DNA from: Marsupella aquatica
Taxonomy: Eukaryota; Marchantiophyta
Direction of reading: 5' to 3'
Assembly (NCBI GenBank): GCA_973895155.1
Contig: OZ316893.1
Span: forward strand, 27,962,001 to 28,026,000
Length of the DNA: 64,000 bases
Shown: positions 22,430-33,905 of the stretch, one piece after another
How the letters are laid out: each line of letters opens with the position of its first letter
Position numbering within the stretch: the first letter of the stretch is position 1
Notes under the pieces: generated by a model
The model's database searches: none
What the model was told of the DNA's origin: nothing
What the model saw: the letters and a program-made list of their open reading frames with translations, nothing else
Position numbers and translations under genes: made by a program

Positions 22430-22660
22430 ACCCTAATTTAACATTGCCATTTACAACGTTAACTAGGGGTGTAGGGTTTAGGGATGACGTTACCCCTATT
22501 AACATCCTACAGAACGACGTTAACTGACTAAATATGTAGTACAGAACTACGTTAATTAAATTCAGCAATTCACCCGCAACCTCAAAGACGACATTAATTT
22601 GTGAAGAACGTCATGTGGCTAAACGCTATTTGGGTTAACATTGCAGGATACGTTGATGTT
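22430..22660. repeat. AACGTTAA/ACGACGTTAA-rich block
   Basis: About ten copies of short acgtt/aacgt motifs (fttacaacgttaac-like, gaacgacgttaactg, aactacgttaatt, gaacgtcatg). The same motif family fills 40,790-42,286 up to the CACTA terminus, and ctacagaacgacgtt here matches ctacagaacaacgtc at 41,967. That makes it a candidate left subterminal region of the same transposon, although I cannot find a CACTA terminus beside it. Confidence 0.5.
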
Positions 22661-23625
22661 TGGGGTTTAATATGTCGTGGGGGGCGGTCAAATGCAAGCT
22701 AGAGGGGTACCAAAGGAGGCCCCAAGGACTAGGGGAAATGACTTCATGTCCAAGGACTTCCAAGGCTCATGTGTGGCCAGGATTACACAATCTTGAAGTG
22801 AGTAAGGACTTTTCAATAATCATTATTCCATCACTAACGCGTGACTCAAGGGGTAGCCATTATGAGCTTAAGCCGTCATTTTCGTGCCCATGTGAATAGG
22901 ATCTAGTTTAAGACAAGCATCCTTCTCCCATTTTGAATTTTGAACGCGACTTTTAATTTATGAAAGGCCACCTCACAAGCTGTGGTGCCAACTTGTTGCT
23001 TTCGCATGATGTCCTTCACAGGAGTCACATCCTTTGACACGGCTTTCCCGGTGTGGTGGGGGTACTTGGTGCATGTTGGCTAAGCCACATTTAATTTGTT
23101 TGTCTCTTTTGGGCCCTATTGAAGGTCACTGCACGCAAACTGCTCTCACTTGGTCACTTTTGGATTCTCTTGTCATTCTTTCCAAACACTTAGATGATTT
23201 TGAATCCCACATTTGGAGGTGAGGCGCACCAGCTCCACCAAACCACTCTCGGAAATTTTGCATCCCATTGTGCATCACATTTGATTAGCCCAAATCCCAC
23301 TACTGACAATCCTGGAGGTTGGAGGTGAGGCATGTGCGGTTGGAGAGTGCAAGACTTGGTGCGCAATTTGGTGGTCAAATTTAGGGGATTGATTCGAGGC
23401 GGGGGTGAATAACTTCTACTCCTTTTCCAATTTCTTGGTCACCTTTGTCATTCGATGTTGAAGCTAAATCTGTAGGTTAAACCATGCTCCTTTACTTTGG
23501 TGGATTGTTGATTTGTATGTGTACTCAGGACTAAGTTATGATGGGTGTTGTGCCTCTTGACCTTGATGGACTTTCAAAAGATGTCGCTAATGCAATAGAC
23601 CGTATAGAGGCGCCGTAGGTTAGAG
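22661..23625. other. No gene recognised
   Basis: Nearly 1 kb without a convincing long ORF. A short open stretch starts at an ATG at 23,538 (MMGVVPLDLDGLSKDVANAI) and ends in TAG at 23,616; this may be a 5' exon of the following gene. A possible acceptor tgtactcag lies just before it at about 23,529. Confidence 0.4.
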
Positions 23626-25973
23626 ATGTACCTACAGGTTGTTGTTGGGGGTGCCACACCTGCTGTTTCAATAGAACCCCGCGTGTCAAGTCAGAAGAGC
23701 GAGAAGAGTGTGCAAGATTGGGATCCTGCTGAATTCCAGAGAGACCCGACATATTTTGCTGTCACCTTTGGACTCCCCAATGTCGGTGAAAATCCTTATA
23801 AGATAAGTGATGTTAGTGACCAAGATTTGAGTACATGTTTTGGAGAGAAAACGCGTAGTGGTTATAGATTAAATAGCTCAATTGGCATCCCCATTGCAGA
23901 CTTGTTGCATCTATCCCAAGTCGTTGATGGCTACGATAAACCGGTCAATGGACTTCTGGGTCATACCTTTGTGAAAGGCGCTTATGCTGAACGTGTTCTC
24001 GGCCGAAAAGTCAATTGGGCCGCATATGCATCGTCGAAGCTAAAGGGGCAGATAATCCAGTGGGAGAGAGAGGGAAAAAAGGGTAGGCCAGACGGGCCTC
24101 CTTGTGTTAGGAAGCCCCGTCTTTACAAGAGTCCTGTGTCAATAGAGACTGCCCCGCAGTCTAAGAGCGAACCAAAATCAGCAGATGCCTCCAAGGAGTT
24201 TGAATTGTCTCTTTGGGATAATGTAGCCAATGATAAGACTCCGGGGGTTGGATTGGTCAATGAGGAACTTACCACCCTGTGTAAGGCTATTGTCTGTGAT
24301 GTCCCAAAGGTGCTGTTTTATCAAGCTGAGCCTACCGGACTTCTACTATCCATGCTTGACTCTGAAATTTTGTCTACAAAGTGCCAAAAATGTGAGGCTC
24401 TGCTAGACGCTGCCAAGGTTGAAACCAGTTTGAAGGCCCTAGATGCAGCTGAACGGGATCACCCAGCAACCGTGGAAAAGCTTAATGAGCAGTTGAGATC
24501 TATGGAGCAAGAACAAGATCAATTGCGGGAGATGGTAGACTCTACAGACAAGGAAGTCGATGACATCATTTTAGACCTCGAGCTAGAGGCCAACAAGGAA
24601 GATGAGGGCTCTAGGAATGAGGTATATTCACCCTACCTTGTAGGGGAATCATTCGTAGTCTTTCATTCCCTGATTATTTTGCATCATTAGAAAGAATTAT
24701 GGAGTGTATTAGTCTAGCATTGTTGTACTCTTACAAATTTGAATTGTTTCCGATGGTTACAGGGCATTGAGTTCAGTACTCTCTTGGAAACCCGACTTAA
24801 AAACTCAAGAGCCAAAATTGTTGAGTTGAAGGGCCGCCAAGAGACCATCGGGAGGGATATGGTGAAGGTGACCGAGATCATTGCAGCCGAGCAGAAGCGG
24901 TTTGAAGCATCATCAGGGATGGTGTCCCGATTGAAAAAAGTGGTTGTAGCTGTGGATGCAGACTTGAAGGAGCTTAACTTGGCGGAGGAAGCACAAAAGT
25001 CTGAATATGCAACTCTGGAGAGGGTATTGCATAATCCTAGTCCAACCTTGAGGCCGACCTTTGTTGCGACACTTACTTCTCCAGTGTCAACCCAAGTTCT
25101 GTTATCAAGTTGTCCCGTTTGTTGCAATGGTTATCATTGCTGCAATTGGATCCCAGCATCCTGTGGGCACACGTATCATCCAAGTTGTCTTTTTTCTTTG
25201 ATTGGTGATTCAAAGGATACTCCTAAGTGTGAAGCTTGTGGGCTACCATTTTCTGATGATTGGTTACGAACGTGGGGCTTACCCACACACGGAGAACAGA
25301 GGCGAGTAAGTTACATAGATCACATGAAAAGAGTGTACTATGGGGCGCCAAGTATTGATCTTTTCAGTAGGAGACAACTCGTACAACAAATCCAAACTGT
25401 GCATGAACAGGTATGGAAAATGAGACAAGTGATGCATTATCAATTCCTTTGTTGTTGTCTGCACTTAATTGGATAGTCCAAGTGGTTGTCCCAATTTTAA
25501 AGTCTCCAATAGTGTATTGCCCCGCAATACTATTACATGTGTGCATTCAGGCAAACCTCCAAGCTGAAGGTGAAATGTTGCTACTTGCTTTGGAGGCGGC
25601 GTTGCTACTTGCTTTGGAGGCGGCTCCCATGTCACAAAAGCTGGGAAACAAGTCTGGGAAAGATGACAACCAAGATGGCGAGTCTACAGGGAGGCTTTTG
25701 ACACCCAAAACTGAGGGTCGGGAATTGGGGAAAAGAACGAGGGCTTTGGAATCATCTAGGAAGGTGCTAAGTAGACCTTTGACGACTCCAGAGCTACTCA
25801 CAATGCCGTTTAGCCCAGAGTCCATGTCTCAGGTTTCCTTCCGGCAAATGTTAGACCTACTTGGAGTTGGCCATGGACATCCAGTTATACCACAAATACT
25901 CAATTTGAAAGGCCCTCCTAAATCCTCTGCACCGCCAGCCAGTTCCAGAAAGAGATTGCGGCTTCCTTCTTGA
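23626..25973 (+). CDS. RING-like zinc-finger coiled-coil protein, three exons
   Basis: Three exons with in-phase GT..AG introns (24,622-24,762 and 25,411-25,550) give an intact protein of about 688 residues. Exon 1 (residues 1-332) starts at the ATG at 23,626; an upstream exon may exist. It includes YFAVTFGLPNVGENPYKI and ends in a coiled coil (residues about 265-330). Exon 2 has more coiled coil, then a RING-like finger: CPVC, CGHTYHPSC, CEAC, followed by FSDDWLRTWG. The spacing C-x2-C ... C-G-H-x-Y-H-x2-C ... C-x2-C is that of RING-H2 domains, which recruit E2 ubiquitin enzymes. Exon 3 is Ser/Pro-rich and basic, ending SSRKRLRLPS, a possible nuclear signal. Sitting among transposon genes, it may be an accessory transposon protein; a host gene is less likely. 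Ligase activity is inference. Confidence 0.65.
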
Positions 25974-26133
25974 ACGTGGACTAAGAAGCTGGCAATGGTT
26001 TACTCTGATTGACTGTGATCAAATAATTTGATACATCCATGATGCATTTGTTGCATGGCCAAATTTGTTGTCAGTGGAATTTGTAGACTTTGTTACTAAA
26101 TCAGATTTTTGCATGTGTTGTTTCTTGGTGCAG

Positions 26134-27548
26134 GCAAGTAGAGGCCGGCGCAATACCCTTTTCTGATCGGATGGAGGATCAAGTTGGAAAGGTAAATCTG
26201 ATTTCCATTTCTTTTAGATCAATCGGTACTTCTTGCTGGATGAACATTAGTCATGCTATAGATAAATTAGTTTGAGTCCTTGCTGTGAAGGATGGTTGAT
26301 AGCGGAAGTTCTTGGCCAAGGACTGACAATTCTTGGATTGGAACTTGCAGTCATTTCACCTAGTCTTTCACCAAATGAGTCGATACTGTCCTTGTCAAAG
26401 CTAGCACTCATTTCACTCCCACTAGTGCACACTAGTCTCCAAGGACTACGGAAATATCCTCTCCAAGGACTAGTTCTCCTTCCCAAGGACATGCGGTCCT
26501 TTGCCAAGGACTCTCGGTCCTTTGCCAAGGACTCTCGGTCCTTATCTAAGGACAAAGGTCCTCTTGCAAGGACTCCACTTGGACATCATCATTCCTTTAG
26601 GAAGGACTTTCGGTCCTTCTCCAAGGACTTCAGGTCCTTCAGTCCAAGGACTTCGGTCTTTTCAAGGACTTTTGGGTCCTTCTCCAAGGACTTAAGGTCC
26701 TTGAGTCAAAGGACATGGGTCCTTTCAAGGACTTTTGGGTTCTTCTGCAAGGACTTAAGGTCCTTGAGTCAAAGGACATGGGTCCTTTCAAGGACTTTTG
26801 GGTCCTTCTCCAAGGACTTCCCTCCTTCAAGTCCTTGTCCAACTACTTCCTGTCCTTCTTCAAGGACTTGCGCTCAAGGACCAGGACTCATCTCCTCAAG
26901 CCTGGTCCTTCACCAAGGAGGCAGCAACTGTTCATTAATTTCTTTGCTTGCATGCCTTCTGCTCTTTGCTGTTCTATAGGGATAAATAGCTAGCTGCAGT
27001 AACTATGGGTCTGTCTGACCTCACTACATATTCTAAGATCCTTTTGTTTGATACAGTTGCAGATGGACAAGCAAGGCTCATTTTGCACTCTCAACAAGGC
27101 AAAGATTGAGAAAATGTGGGGCCTCTGTGCGGGATCTTATGTTTATGAAGGCTGTGGTCTGTTGCTGAAAGATGGCCGACCTTGTGCATTGGGGAAGCAC
27201 AAACGCAAACTCAGGAGGCATAATCTTGAGTCTCCACTGGGTCCTCACTCTAGGGGCCGAGAGGAGCATGCTTGTTGTGAAGACGGGAGTGGTACATACA
27301 TGTACTGTTTTGCTATCCAAGTGGGTGATATTGTCATCCAAGTAAATGAAGCTCATGGGTCAAAGTTGATGGGGGTTTCAGGGAAAACCTTCAAGGATTC
27401 ATACAATAGTGATGAGCAGAAGAAAAAAGAAATTTTTGAACGGGCGATGACTTTGCTGTGGACTATCACCTATGTCAAGGATGAGTCTTGTGGGGATGTG
27501 GTTCGGGCTGTAGGATTTGAACAACTCCATCTGAATCAGATGGAGTGA
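26134..27548 (+). CDS. Unknown two-exon gene (partial 5' end)
   Basis: I do not recognise this protein. An exon at 26,134-26,191 (QVEAGAIPFSDRMEDQVGK), bounded by gtgcag and GTAAAT, joins in phase across an 871-base intron to 27,063-27,548. The second exon reads MDKQGSFCTLNKAKIEKMWG, has several cysteines (LCAGSYVYEGCG, GRPCALGKHKR, HACCEDGSGTYMYC) and ends with a TGA at 27,546-27,548. The Cys/His spacing could bind metal, but no named finger fits. The intron contains the AAGGACT minisatellite. The first coding exon is not located. The gene lies 160 bp after the RING-like gene on the same strand, so the two may be co-transposed or even alternative parts of one transcription unit. Confidence 0.45.
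26435..26905. repeat. AAGGACT/AGTCCTT minisatellite 1, in an intron
   Basis: A dense array of caaggactt..ggtcctt units. The clearest part (26,660-26,815) repeats a unit of about 66 bp, roughly ttcaaggacttttgggtcct followed by tctccaaggacttaaggtcc. Each half-unit is an inverted repeat, so single strands could fold into many hairpins. It gives long open frames in several phases that are artefacts of the repeat. Confidence 0.85.
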
Positions 27549-29290
27549 CAGAGGAGTCAAAGCCCAGGCCGAAGTGGATGAAACTGTATGAGGATTTTTC
27601 AGTTGACATAGTGGACACTTTAAAGTCATTTCGCATCTCTAACTAGGAGTTAGCATTCAACAATTGAAGCAGGGAGGTAGAAAGCCTGTTCAAAGCTAAA
27701 TCTGTATAGAAAGCTAATTCAGAGGGACCGGACGGTGCTATTTTTGTAGTTTTGGGAAACTACACGCGCGCTTGTAGTACTTGAGTTTGATATCAATGTT
27801 TACTTTGTACATGATCTATGAAGATCTTTTGCTTTTGAATAAAGCTGGCAGTTTTGTGACATATGTGTTTTTGTCCTTTCACGTAGGTCCTTGTGAGGGA
27901 AGTCTGAAGGACGTTTATCGATTGTTATTTTCTATGTTGGTAGTTTGTTTGGTAGCAAAACTTTGCAAAAGCAGACCATGGAATTTGAAGGACTCGGCAG
28001 AGTTCTCAACATAGCATATATGACTTAGTGGACAGTTGGAAGACTCCGTTGGATTGGGAGGCTGGGAGGGGGTCAAAAATATATTGGCAACTCTGAACTG
28101 ATTCTTCATTGCAGCGGCAGGCTGTGCCTCTTCTCATGTGGAGCCAAAAGTGTGCTTTCCAGACTTTGAATCATGAACTCATGTAGTAATTGCCACGGAT
28201 GATTTGATCCAGATAGTCAAGTCACTGGAACTTGATCGACTAACTAAGTTCGAGTCACTGGAACTTGATCTGGTGGCAAATCTTAAGTAAGGCCGCAACT
28301 TCAAACTTTTGTTGTCTAGAATATATCAAGTTATGTCTAGTATGAATATAAAATGGTTGTGCAAGCCGATGGTGCTGCCGTCCTTAGTTATTGTTGATCG
28401 GAAATGAGAAAATGATAATAAATACTTTACAGGCGTTTAGAGATTGAAGTTTGCTTTGTGGAGTTCTAAATACCCCCCGGTTCAAGGTCTAAATACCCCC
28501 CGGTTTCTACTAGTGTGGGGAAATAAATTTTGCTTGTAGATCCAGGGCTATGCTACAGGCTTGGCGGATAAGAATGGTGCTCTGTCTAATTCAGAGGGTT
28601 AAGACAAATTCTGATTGGAATGTAGTTGTCAATTTTTTGGACAGAATTGGTACACAACATAGTCCAGAATTGTGTACGAGATTGAGTTTCAATCCAAAAT
28701 AGCAATCAGTCACTGCTTTATAGCTCTTTACTTCCTGACATCATATGTATATACAACAGCCACGGTGGGCTGCACCCTCAGAATTTTTAGCTGCCTCTCC
28801 AACTTGCACCTTGAATAACCTTCCGTGCTGACAGAGCCTACTCTTGGGTAAAACCAATGAACAATGACATGATTCTAAACTAACTTAACACTAATACTCT
28901 CATGTACATGTCATGAGAGAAACTCATAATAGCCTTCTATCTGTTGTAGAATGTCCCATGGTTGAATTGCCGACACCCTTGGAAACTGTACCCTACAAGG
29001 AAAATCCAAAATTAGGTAAGATCCTCTGCAAGTAACATCCAAAATTATTGCAAACTAGAGCACTATTTACTCTAAACTGCAGGACTGGTACTATTAATTT
29101 CCACTTATTGTGTGGAAAAACTGATGGAAAAATTGGGCTAAAAGGTAATAAAGGTAATAAAGGTTGAATACAAACTGAAGTAGATTCAAAAGCATTGCAG
29201 GAACCACTGACAGAATTTCACACAGAAAACTCTTATTAAAACTCTTCCCTTATTACATGAGATGATCATAAGATGACCACTTCATAAAAA
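27549..29290. other. Noncoding; possible CACTA-type terminus at 28,515
   Basis: No convincing gene. At 28,466-28,482 and 28,489-28,505 the unit ctaaataccccccggtt occurs twice, followed by tctactagtg ending at 28,515. Read in reverse, that is CACTAGTAGA..CCGG, a form common at the ends of CACTA elements. No partner end was found, so the call is weak. Confidence 0.35.
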
Positions 29291-29299
29291 TTATGAAGG

Positions 29300-30260
29300 G
29301 ATTCGTAGGGACAATATAGTCCTTGAAGGGAAGGAGTTCAGACAATCAGACAGACCTTGAAGGAGTGAACTCTAGTCCTATAACTCCTTCAGCCAACAAG
29401 TATTATATACTCCACACAGAAAGGAGTCCAGGACAGAATTTAGTCCTTCACACATAATAGTGTACGTCAAGTGTAGTACTCTTAAAACCTAGCTCTTTCC
29501 TTTGTACAAAAAGGATTCAAGTCCTTTTCAAGGTTAGAATCCTTTCAAGGGAAAAGGAGTAAAGTCATTTTAGGACTTGAGTCCTTCAAACAACAAGGAT
29601 TTCAGTCCTTCATGCAAAAAGGAGTCTAGTACTTCAGTCCTTCGGACAATGGAGTGGAGTCCTATATTAGTCCTTCCTATAAAAGGATTTAAGTCCTTTC
29701 ATTCAACTGAGTCCTTCATGCACAAGGAGTCCAGTCCTGTAGTCCTTCGGACAAAAAGGATTAAAGTCCTTTCCTGGGACTGAGTCCTTCATGCACAAGG
29801 AGCCCAGTCTTGTAGTCCTTCGGACGAAAAGGATTAAAGTCCTTTCCTGGGATTGAGTCCTTCATGCACAAGGAGCCCAGTCCTATAGTCCTTCGGACGA
29901 AAAGGATTAAAGTCCTTTGGTGGGACTGAGTCCTTCATGCACAAGGAGTCCAGTCCTGTAGTCCTTCGGACAAAAAGGATTAAAGTCCTTTCCTGGGACT
30001 GAGTCCTTCATGCAGAAAGGAGTCTAGTACATCAGTCCTTCGGACAACAAGGATTAAAGTCCTTTCCTGGGACTGAGTCCTTCATGCAAAAAGGAGTCTA
30101 GTACATCAGTCCTTTGGACAACAAGGATTAAAGTCCCTTTCAGGGCTTTAGTCCTTTGCACAAAATGGATTAAGTCCTTTTCAGGGCTTGAGTCCTTCAT
30201 GCAAAAAGGAATTCAGTCTAAAGTCCTTGATGGAAAAAGGAATTCAGTCCTTGTGAGGAC
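29300..30260. repeat. AAGGACT/AGTCCTT minisatellite 2
   Basis: Around six or more copies of a unit of about 74 bp (gactgagtccttcatgcaca, then aggagtccagtcctgtagtc, cttcggacaaaaaggattaa, agtcctttcctgg), regular from 29,690 to 30,150 and degenerate at both sides. It shares the AGTCCTT/AAGGACT core with the array at 26.4-26.9 kb but has a different period. It lies between the plus-strand genes and the minus-strand pseudogene, where transcription from both sides would converge. Confidence 0.88.
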
Positions 30261-30542
30261 GCGTCATTCCTCTGCCAGCTACATACGAGGACTTGAACAT
30301 TGATTAAGACCTAGCAAGCATATTTTGCATACACTGGATTGAAAGCAAAGCTATGGATACAGCAGTCAGATTGAATTACAGCAAATCTATAGTTTACAAT
30401 GTAACTTGTGGGCACCATACCTGACTAGTCATTGCCAAGCACTTCACTCCATTGTAGCGCCTGCATACACAATCTACGTTCCAACAATGACTTGTGAAGT
30501 CAAGGAAGCAGAGATTGCTGCTAGAGAATGTACATCTAAGCT

Positions 30543-33500
30543 CTACATCCTACTGCCACCCTTTCGACCAACCTCACATGGAGTCAAAGCAAACCTAATA
30601 TGAACTACAGAGTTTGCATGAGTATAGCTTGAGGGTGCAGTGTCATTGAATACAAATCTGGTTTCTGATTTTGGAATTGGTTGAAACCACCTTCCCTTCA
30701 ATGCCAAGTCGCCTGCATCAAACTCCACCTCATACCCGTCTGTAAATCTCTCTTTGATTGTGTGCAGTACCTCCTCACATTGAAGGACATAGAAATCAGC
30801 ACCCCACTTATTTGGCTGCTCGGCTTCAACAGCATAAAAGTCACCTAGTTGGACCAATTCTGCCAAAAAGCCATCTTGCCATTGAGAACCTCCTTCCCCT
30901 AGTCCTATGTTGTGTATGTCAGGTATCACATCAATTGGCAGTACTCCTCTCACCATCTTGAGTTTAAAATGTCCTACCCATTCTATGTTCTCACATTTGG
31001 CTGGTTCATCATCTACACAATGAGCACAGAAGCAACAAAGATCCCTTACTTGCAAAAGAGTAGAGAGACAATCACTAAACCCATCAAAGCAATGTAATGT
31101 TCTACTTCCCTTGATTGCGTCACAGTCCCATTTTTTCCTTCGGTTCACTTCATGTGCACCAATTTCCCAAAACATTTGTCTCACCAATTGAACGTCACCA
31201 TATTCCTTCTCTTGTCCAAGGGCAAATTTGTCTTTGCAAAAAGCAACCACATCAACAGCATTCTCCAACCGAGCTCCATGAATTCCTTTCAGCTGCTCCT
31301 TCTCTATTCCGCTCTTAATGTGACCACCAAGAGCATCCTAAAATGAAGCACACCAATTACAATTCAATCAGAGGGTGAATGAATGTACACCTATGCAATT
31401 TGTAAAGCTCACTATTTACAATGAAAGCTCACTATAGTATTGAATCAGATTGTTCATGATGGTCAAGTAGAGCAGTAACTGATCAAAGACAGAGTTAAGA
31501 AACTCACAGCAACCCCCTTTCCATGTCCTGAAGCATGGAAGAACCATTTCATTCTAGCACCATGTTGCTTGTAATATCTGGAGACATAATAAAAAGGCCT
31601 GCAAGCCTTAAACTGTGAAGTCGCTCCATCTGACCAAACCCAATGGTGCTTGAATGAAATTTTCTCTTGCTTCATCCAGTTTACGTGTGAGTCCATGCAG
31701 TGTTGCACAAAAAGGGTGTCATGGGTGTTGTCATCGCTAATGAAAAAATGGTAATCAGCTATAATGTCTCGATTCCCAGTGCTGTCTTGTGCCATTCCTA
31801 CAGACCTACCTACAGCAGCCTCAATAGACTCATTATCTTCACGATGTCTGTATGTCACAAGAATCAACAAGGTAATTTGTTTATTATCCCAATGCTGAGT
31901 TTGGATCTCATTCTGGACCTTGAACGTATAATTCTTAGAAAAGTCTATGGATGACACTATAGTTCCCCGTGGGAAGGTCTTTAGGCAGAGTTGGACTGAA
32001 CAGCTTGCCAAGGGGCTCAAAAATTATGAATAAGAAATGTCTTCATTGTACCTAGTACGTGCAGCTTGAAATCAGGAAGAGAAGTTCTTCGATGCACCAT
32101 CCGCAAGTGCTTTACCTTCTGATGTGCGCTTTCAGCAGTCCCTTTTTTCTTTTCTCTCTTGTTTTGTGTCTTCTCATCTAGCTCCACGTATTGAAAGGTT
32201 TCCCAATCAATATAAGGTGTCTTTGTGATGTCCATCTCCATTTCACACCATCACAACTTGTGAACTCCACATCTCTCACACTGACCAAAAATACAACTCT
32301 TCCGGTGCCATTCCTGACCCTCAAGCTTAGGAAAAACTGCTCCTTCCATCCATTCTCGTACTGAAGTAATGGATGACTTAGAGGCAATACAACTGCGACC
32401 CTCTGAAGAAGCATTGGGTGATCTACATATAGAACACTCACAATTACAATCCTTTTGGTGCTGGTGTCTCCTGAACTTGTTGAGTGCCTCTTTCAACAGG
32501 TCTATTTCAACATGTTGTTTGCAGCAACAAACCATTCTATCCTTCATAGTGCGGATATCGTATGGATTTAATTGTTGAAAAGATCTAAGACCTATAGAAG
32601 TGCCATTCCCCTCCACGGTGCACCAATTCTGGAATTTCATGAAGAGCTCAACCTGCAAGACACGCAATATGAAATCAGGATCCATTTGCCAGGGGGTAAG
32701 GTTCAGCTTACTCATAGAAACTCTGTCATGCACTTCACAGAATACGAGTTCAACATGATCATACTATTAGCAAAAAATTATTATTTACCTCAGTATCCTC
32801 AAGCCAATGCTTGGAATGCTTCTCGTACTGCTTCAAACCTAGGCGTAGTTTGGCCACATCCTTCTTGCAAGGAGAAATTCGAGTATTGCTCTCCTAGTAT
32901 TGTTCCACAATCTTTCGCACCTCAATAGAAATCTTGTCACTAGCTCCTAACGTTTCGGTCACCGGTAGGATATCTCAATGCTGCATCCTGATCAAGCTGT
33001 TTCCTCATTGCACCTGCTTTGTGGATGTTTTGACGTTTGACACCCAAAGCTATGGCCAATGAGGTCTGGTATCTACTCCCTACTATGGACTCTCCTACCA
33101 GCGATATCAAGAGCGCTCTCTTCATGGCTAGATGATCTTTGTGTCTAGCTGATTTCACAATTTTTAGAGATTTAACAACGTCAATCACGGAAGACCCTAC
33201 AGATGCATCTAGCCTTGCACACCCAAGCGCTGCAGGCTGGTATTGTCTCAAAGCACTGTGCAACCAAAATCTCTCCATAACTAGCTTTCTAGCAGCCACA
33301 TTAAGGTCTTTCATTCGACTCATTAAAACCCTAATGAAATTGGAAACTAATCTATTGATGCACTGTCGCTTCCGATTTGGGATAGGATCACCGTGGTCAC
33401 TACATACCCCCGTTCTCTTCATGCGGGTGCGACATTGGTGCTCCTCTTGGTATTGAGCTCGTTTCCTTGTTGCGTCTCTTCTCCAAAATGCTACAGCCTT

Positions 33501-33905
33501 GTCCAAATCATGAACTTGAACCTCTTGCTCATCAATAGACACTGCGAGTTGCGCATTCAATGCTTGGAGACGTGCTTCCCTTCTGCCTATGGTTTCATTC
33601 AAAACACAGACTCTTTCCTTGCCTTTAGCAACTTCCTCTTGCAAGTTTGAAAGCATGGTGTGTAACAACGGAGCAACCTCACGCTGTGCTTGGGCAGTGA
33701 TTTCTCGTATGTCAACCATAGGAGCCATCTTTAGCGCCTCGCATTGTTGATTCACACTACGAAGCAATTGCTGCCCTTCTTGCTTTGCCTCAATGAGCAT
33801 GTTTTCACATTGTAACTCCGCATCCGCAAGCATATTCGAACCTTGCTGCTCCGCATCTGCAAGAATGTCATTACAGTGCTGCTCTCCATCCGCAAGAACC
33901 TCGTT
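30543..33905 (-). pseudogene. Transposase-like gene of the GHGKG type, decayed
   Basis: A multi-exon minus-strand gene. The first exon (about 33,905-32,940) starts with short repeats of ILADAEQQ/NMLADAELQ, a coiled coil, then a basic domain (PNRKRQCINRLVSNFIRVLM). Next come NTRISPCKKDVAKLRLGL (with a stop before it), an intron at about 32,653-32,788, and a Cys-rich region (MVCCCKQHVEIDLLKEAL, DCNCECSIC, SCIFGQCERCG). The core follows: SSIDFSKNYTFKVQNE, HFFISDDNTHD, WSDGATSQFKACRPF and FHASGHGKG, then an intron (31,338-31,507) joining in phase to DALGGHIKSG. The D/D/H-K-G pattern recalls an RNase H-fold transposase found as uncharacterised proteins in plants and animals. Frame breaks and a stop near 31,990-32,020 mark it as a pseudogene. 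I know no family name for it. Confidence 0.65.

Noticed and set aside
23290-23310. cactactgac near 23,298 as the left CACTA terminus
   Set aside because: Only the first eight bases fit the right end, it lies to the right of the motif block, and the flanking 3 bp do not match those at 42,287.
26435-30260. CRISPR-like repeat arrays
   Set aside because: Units are contiguous tandem repeats with palindromic cores, not constant repeats separated by unique spacers, and the genome is eukaryotic.
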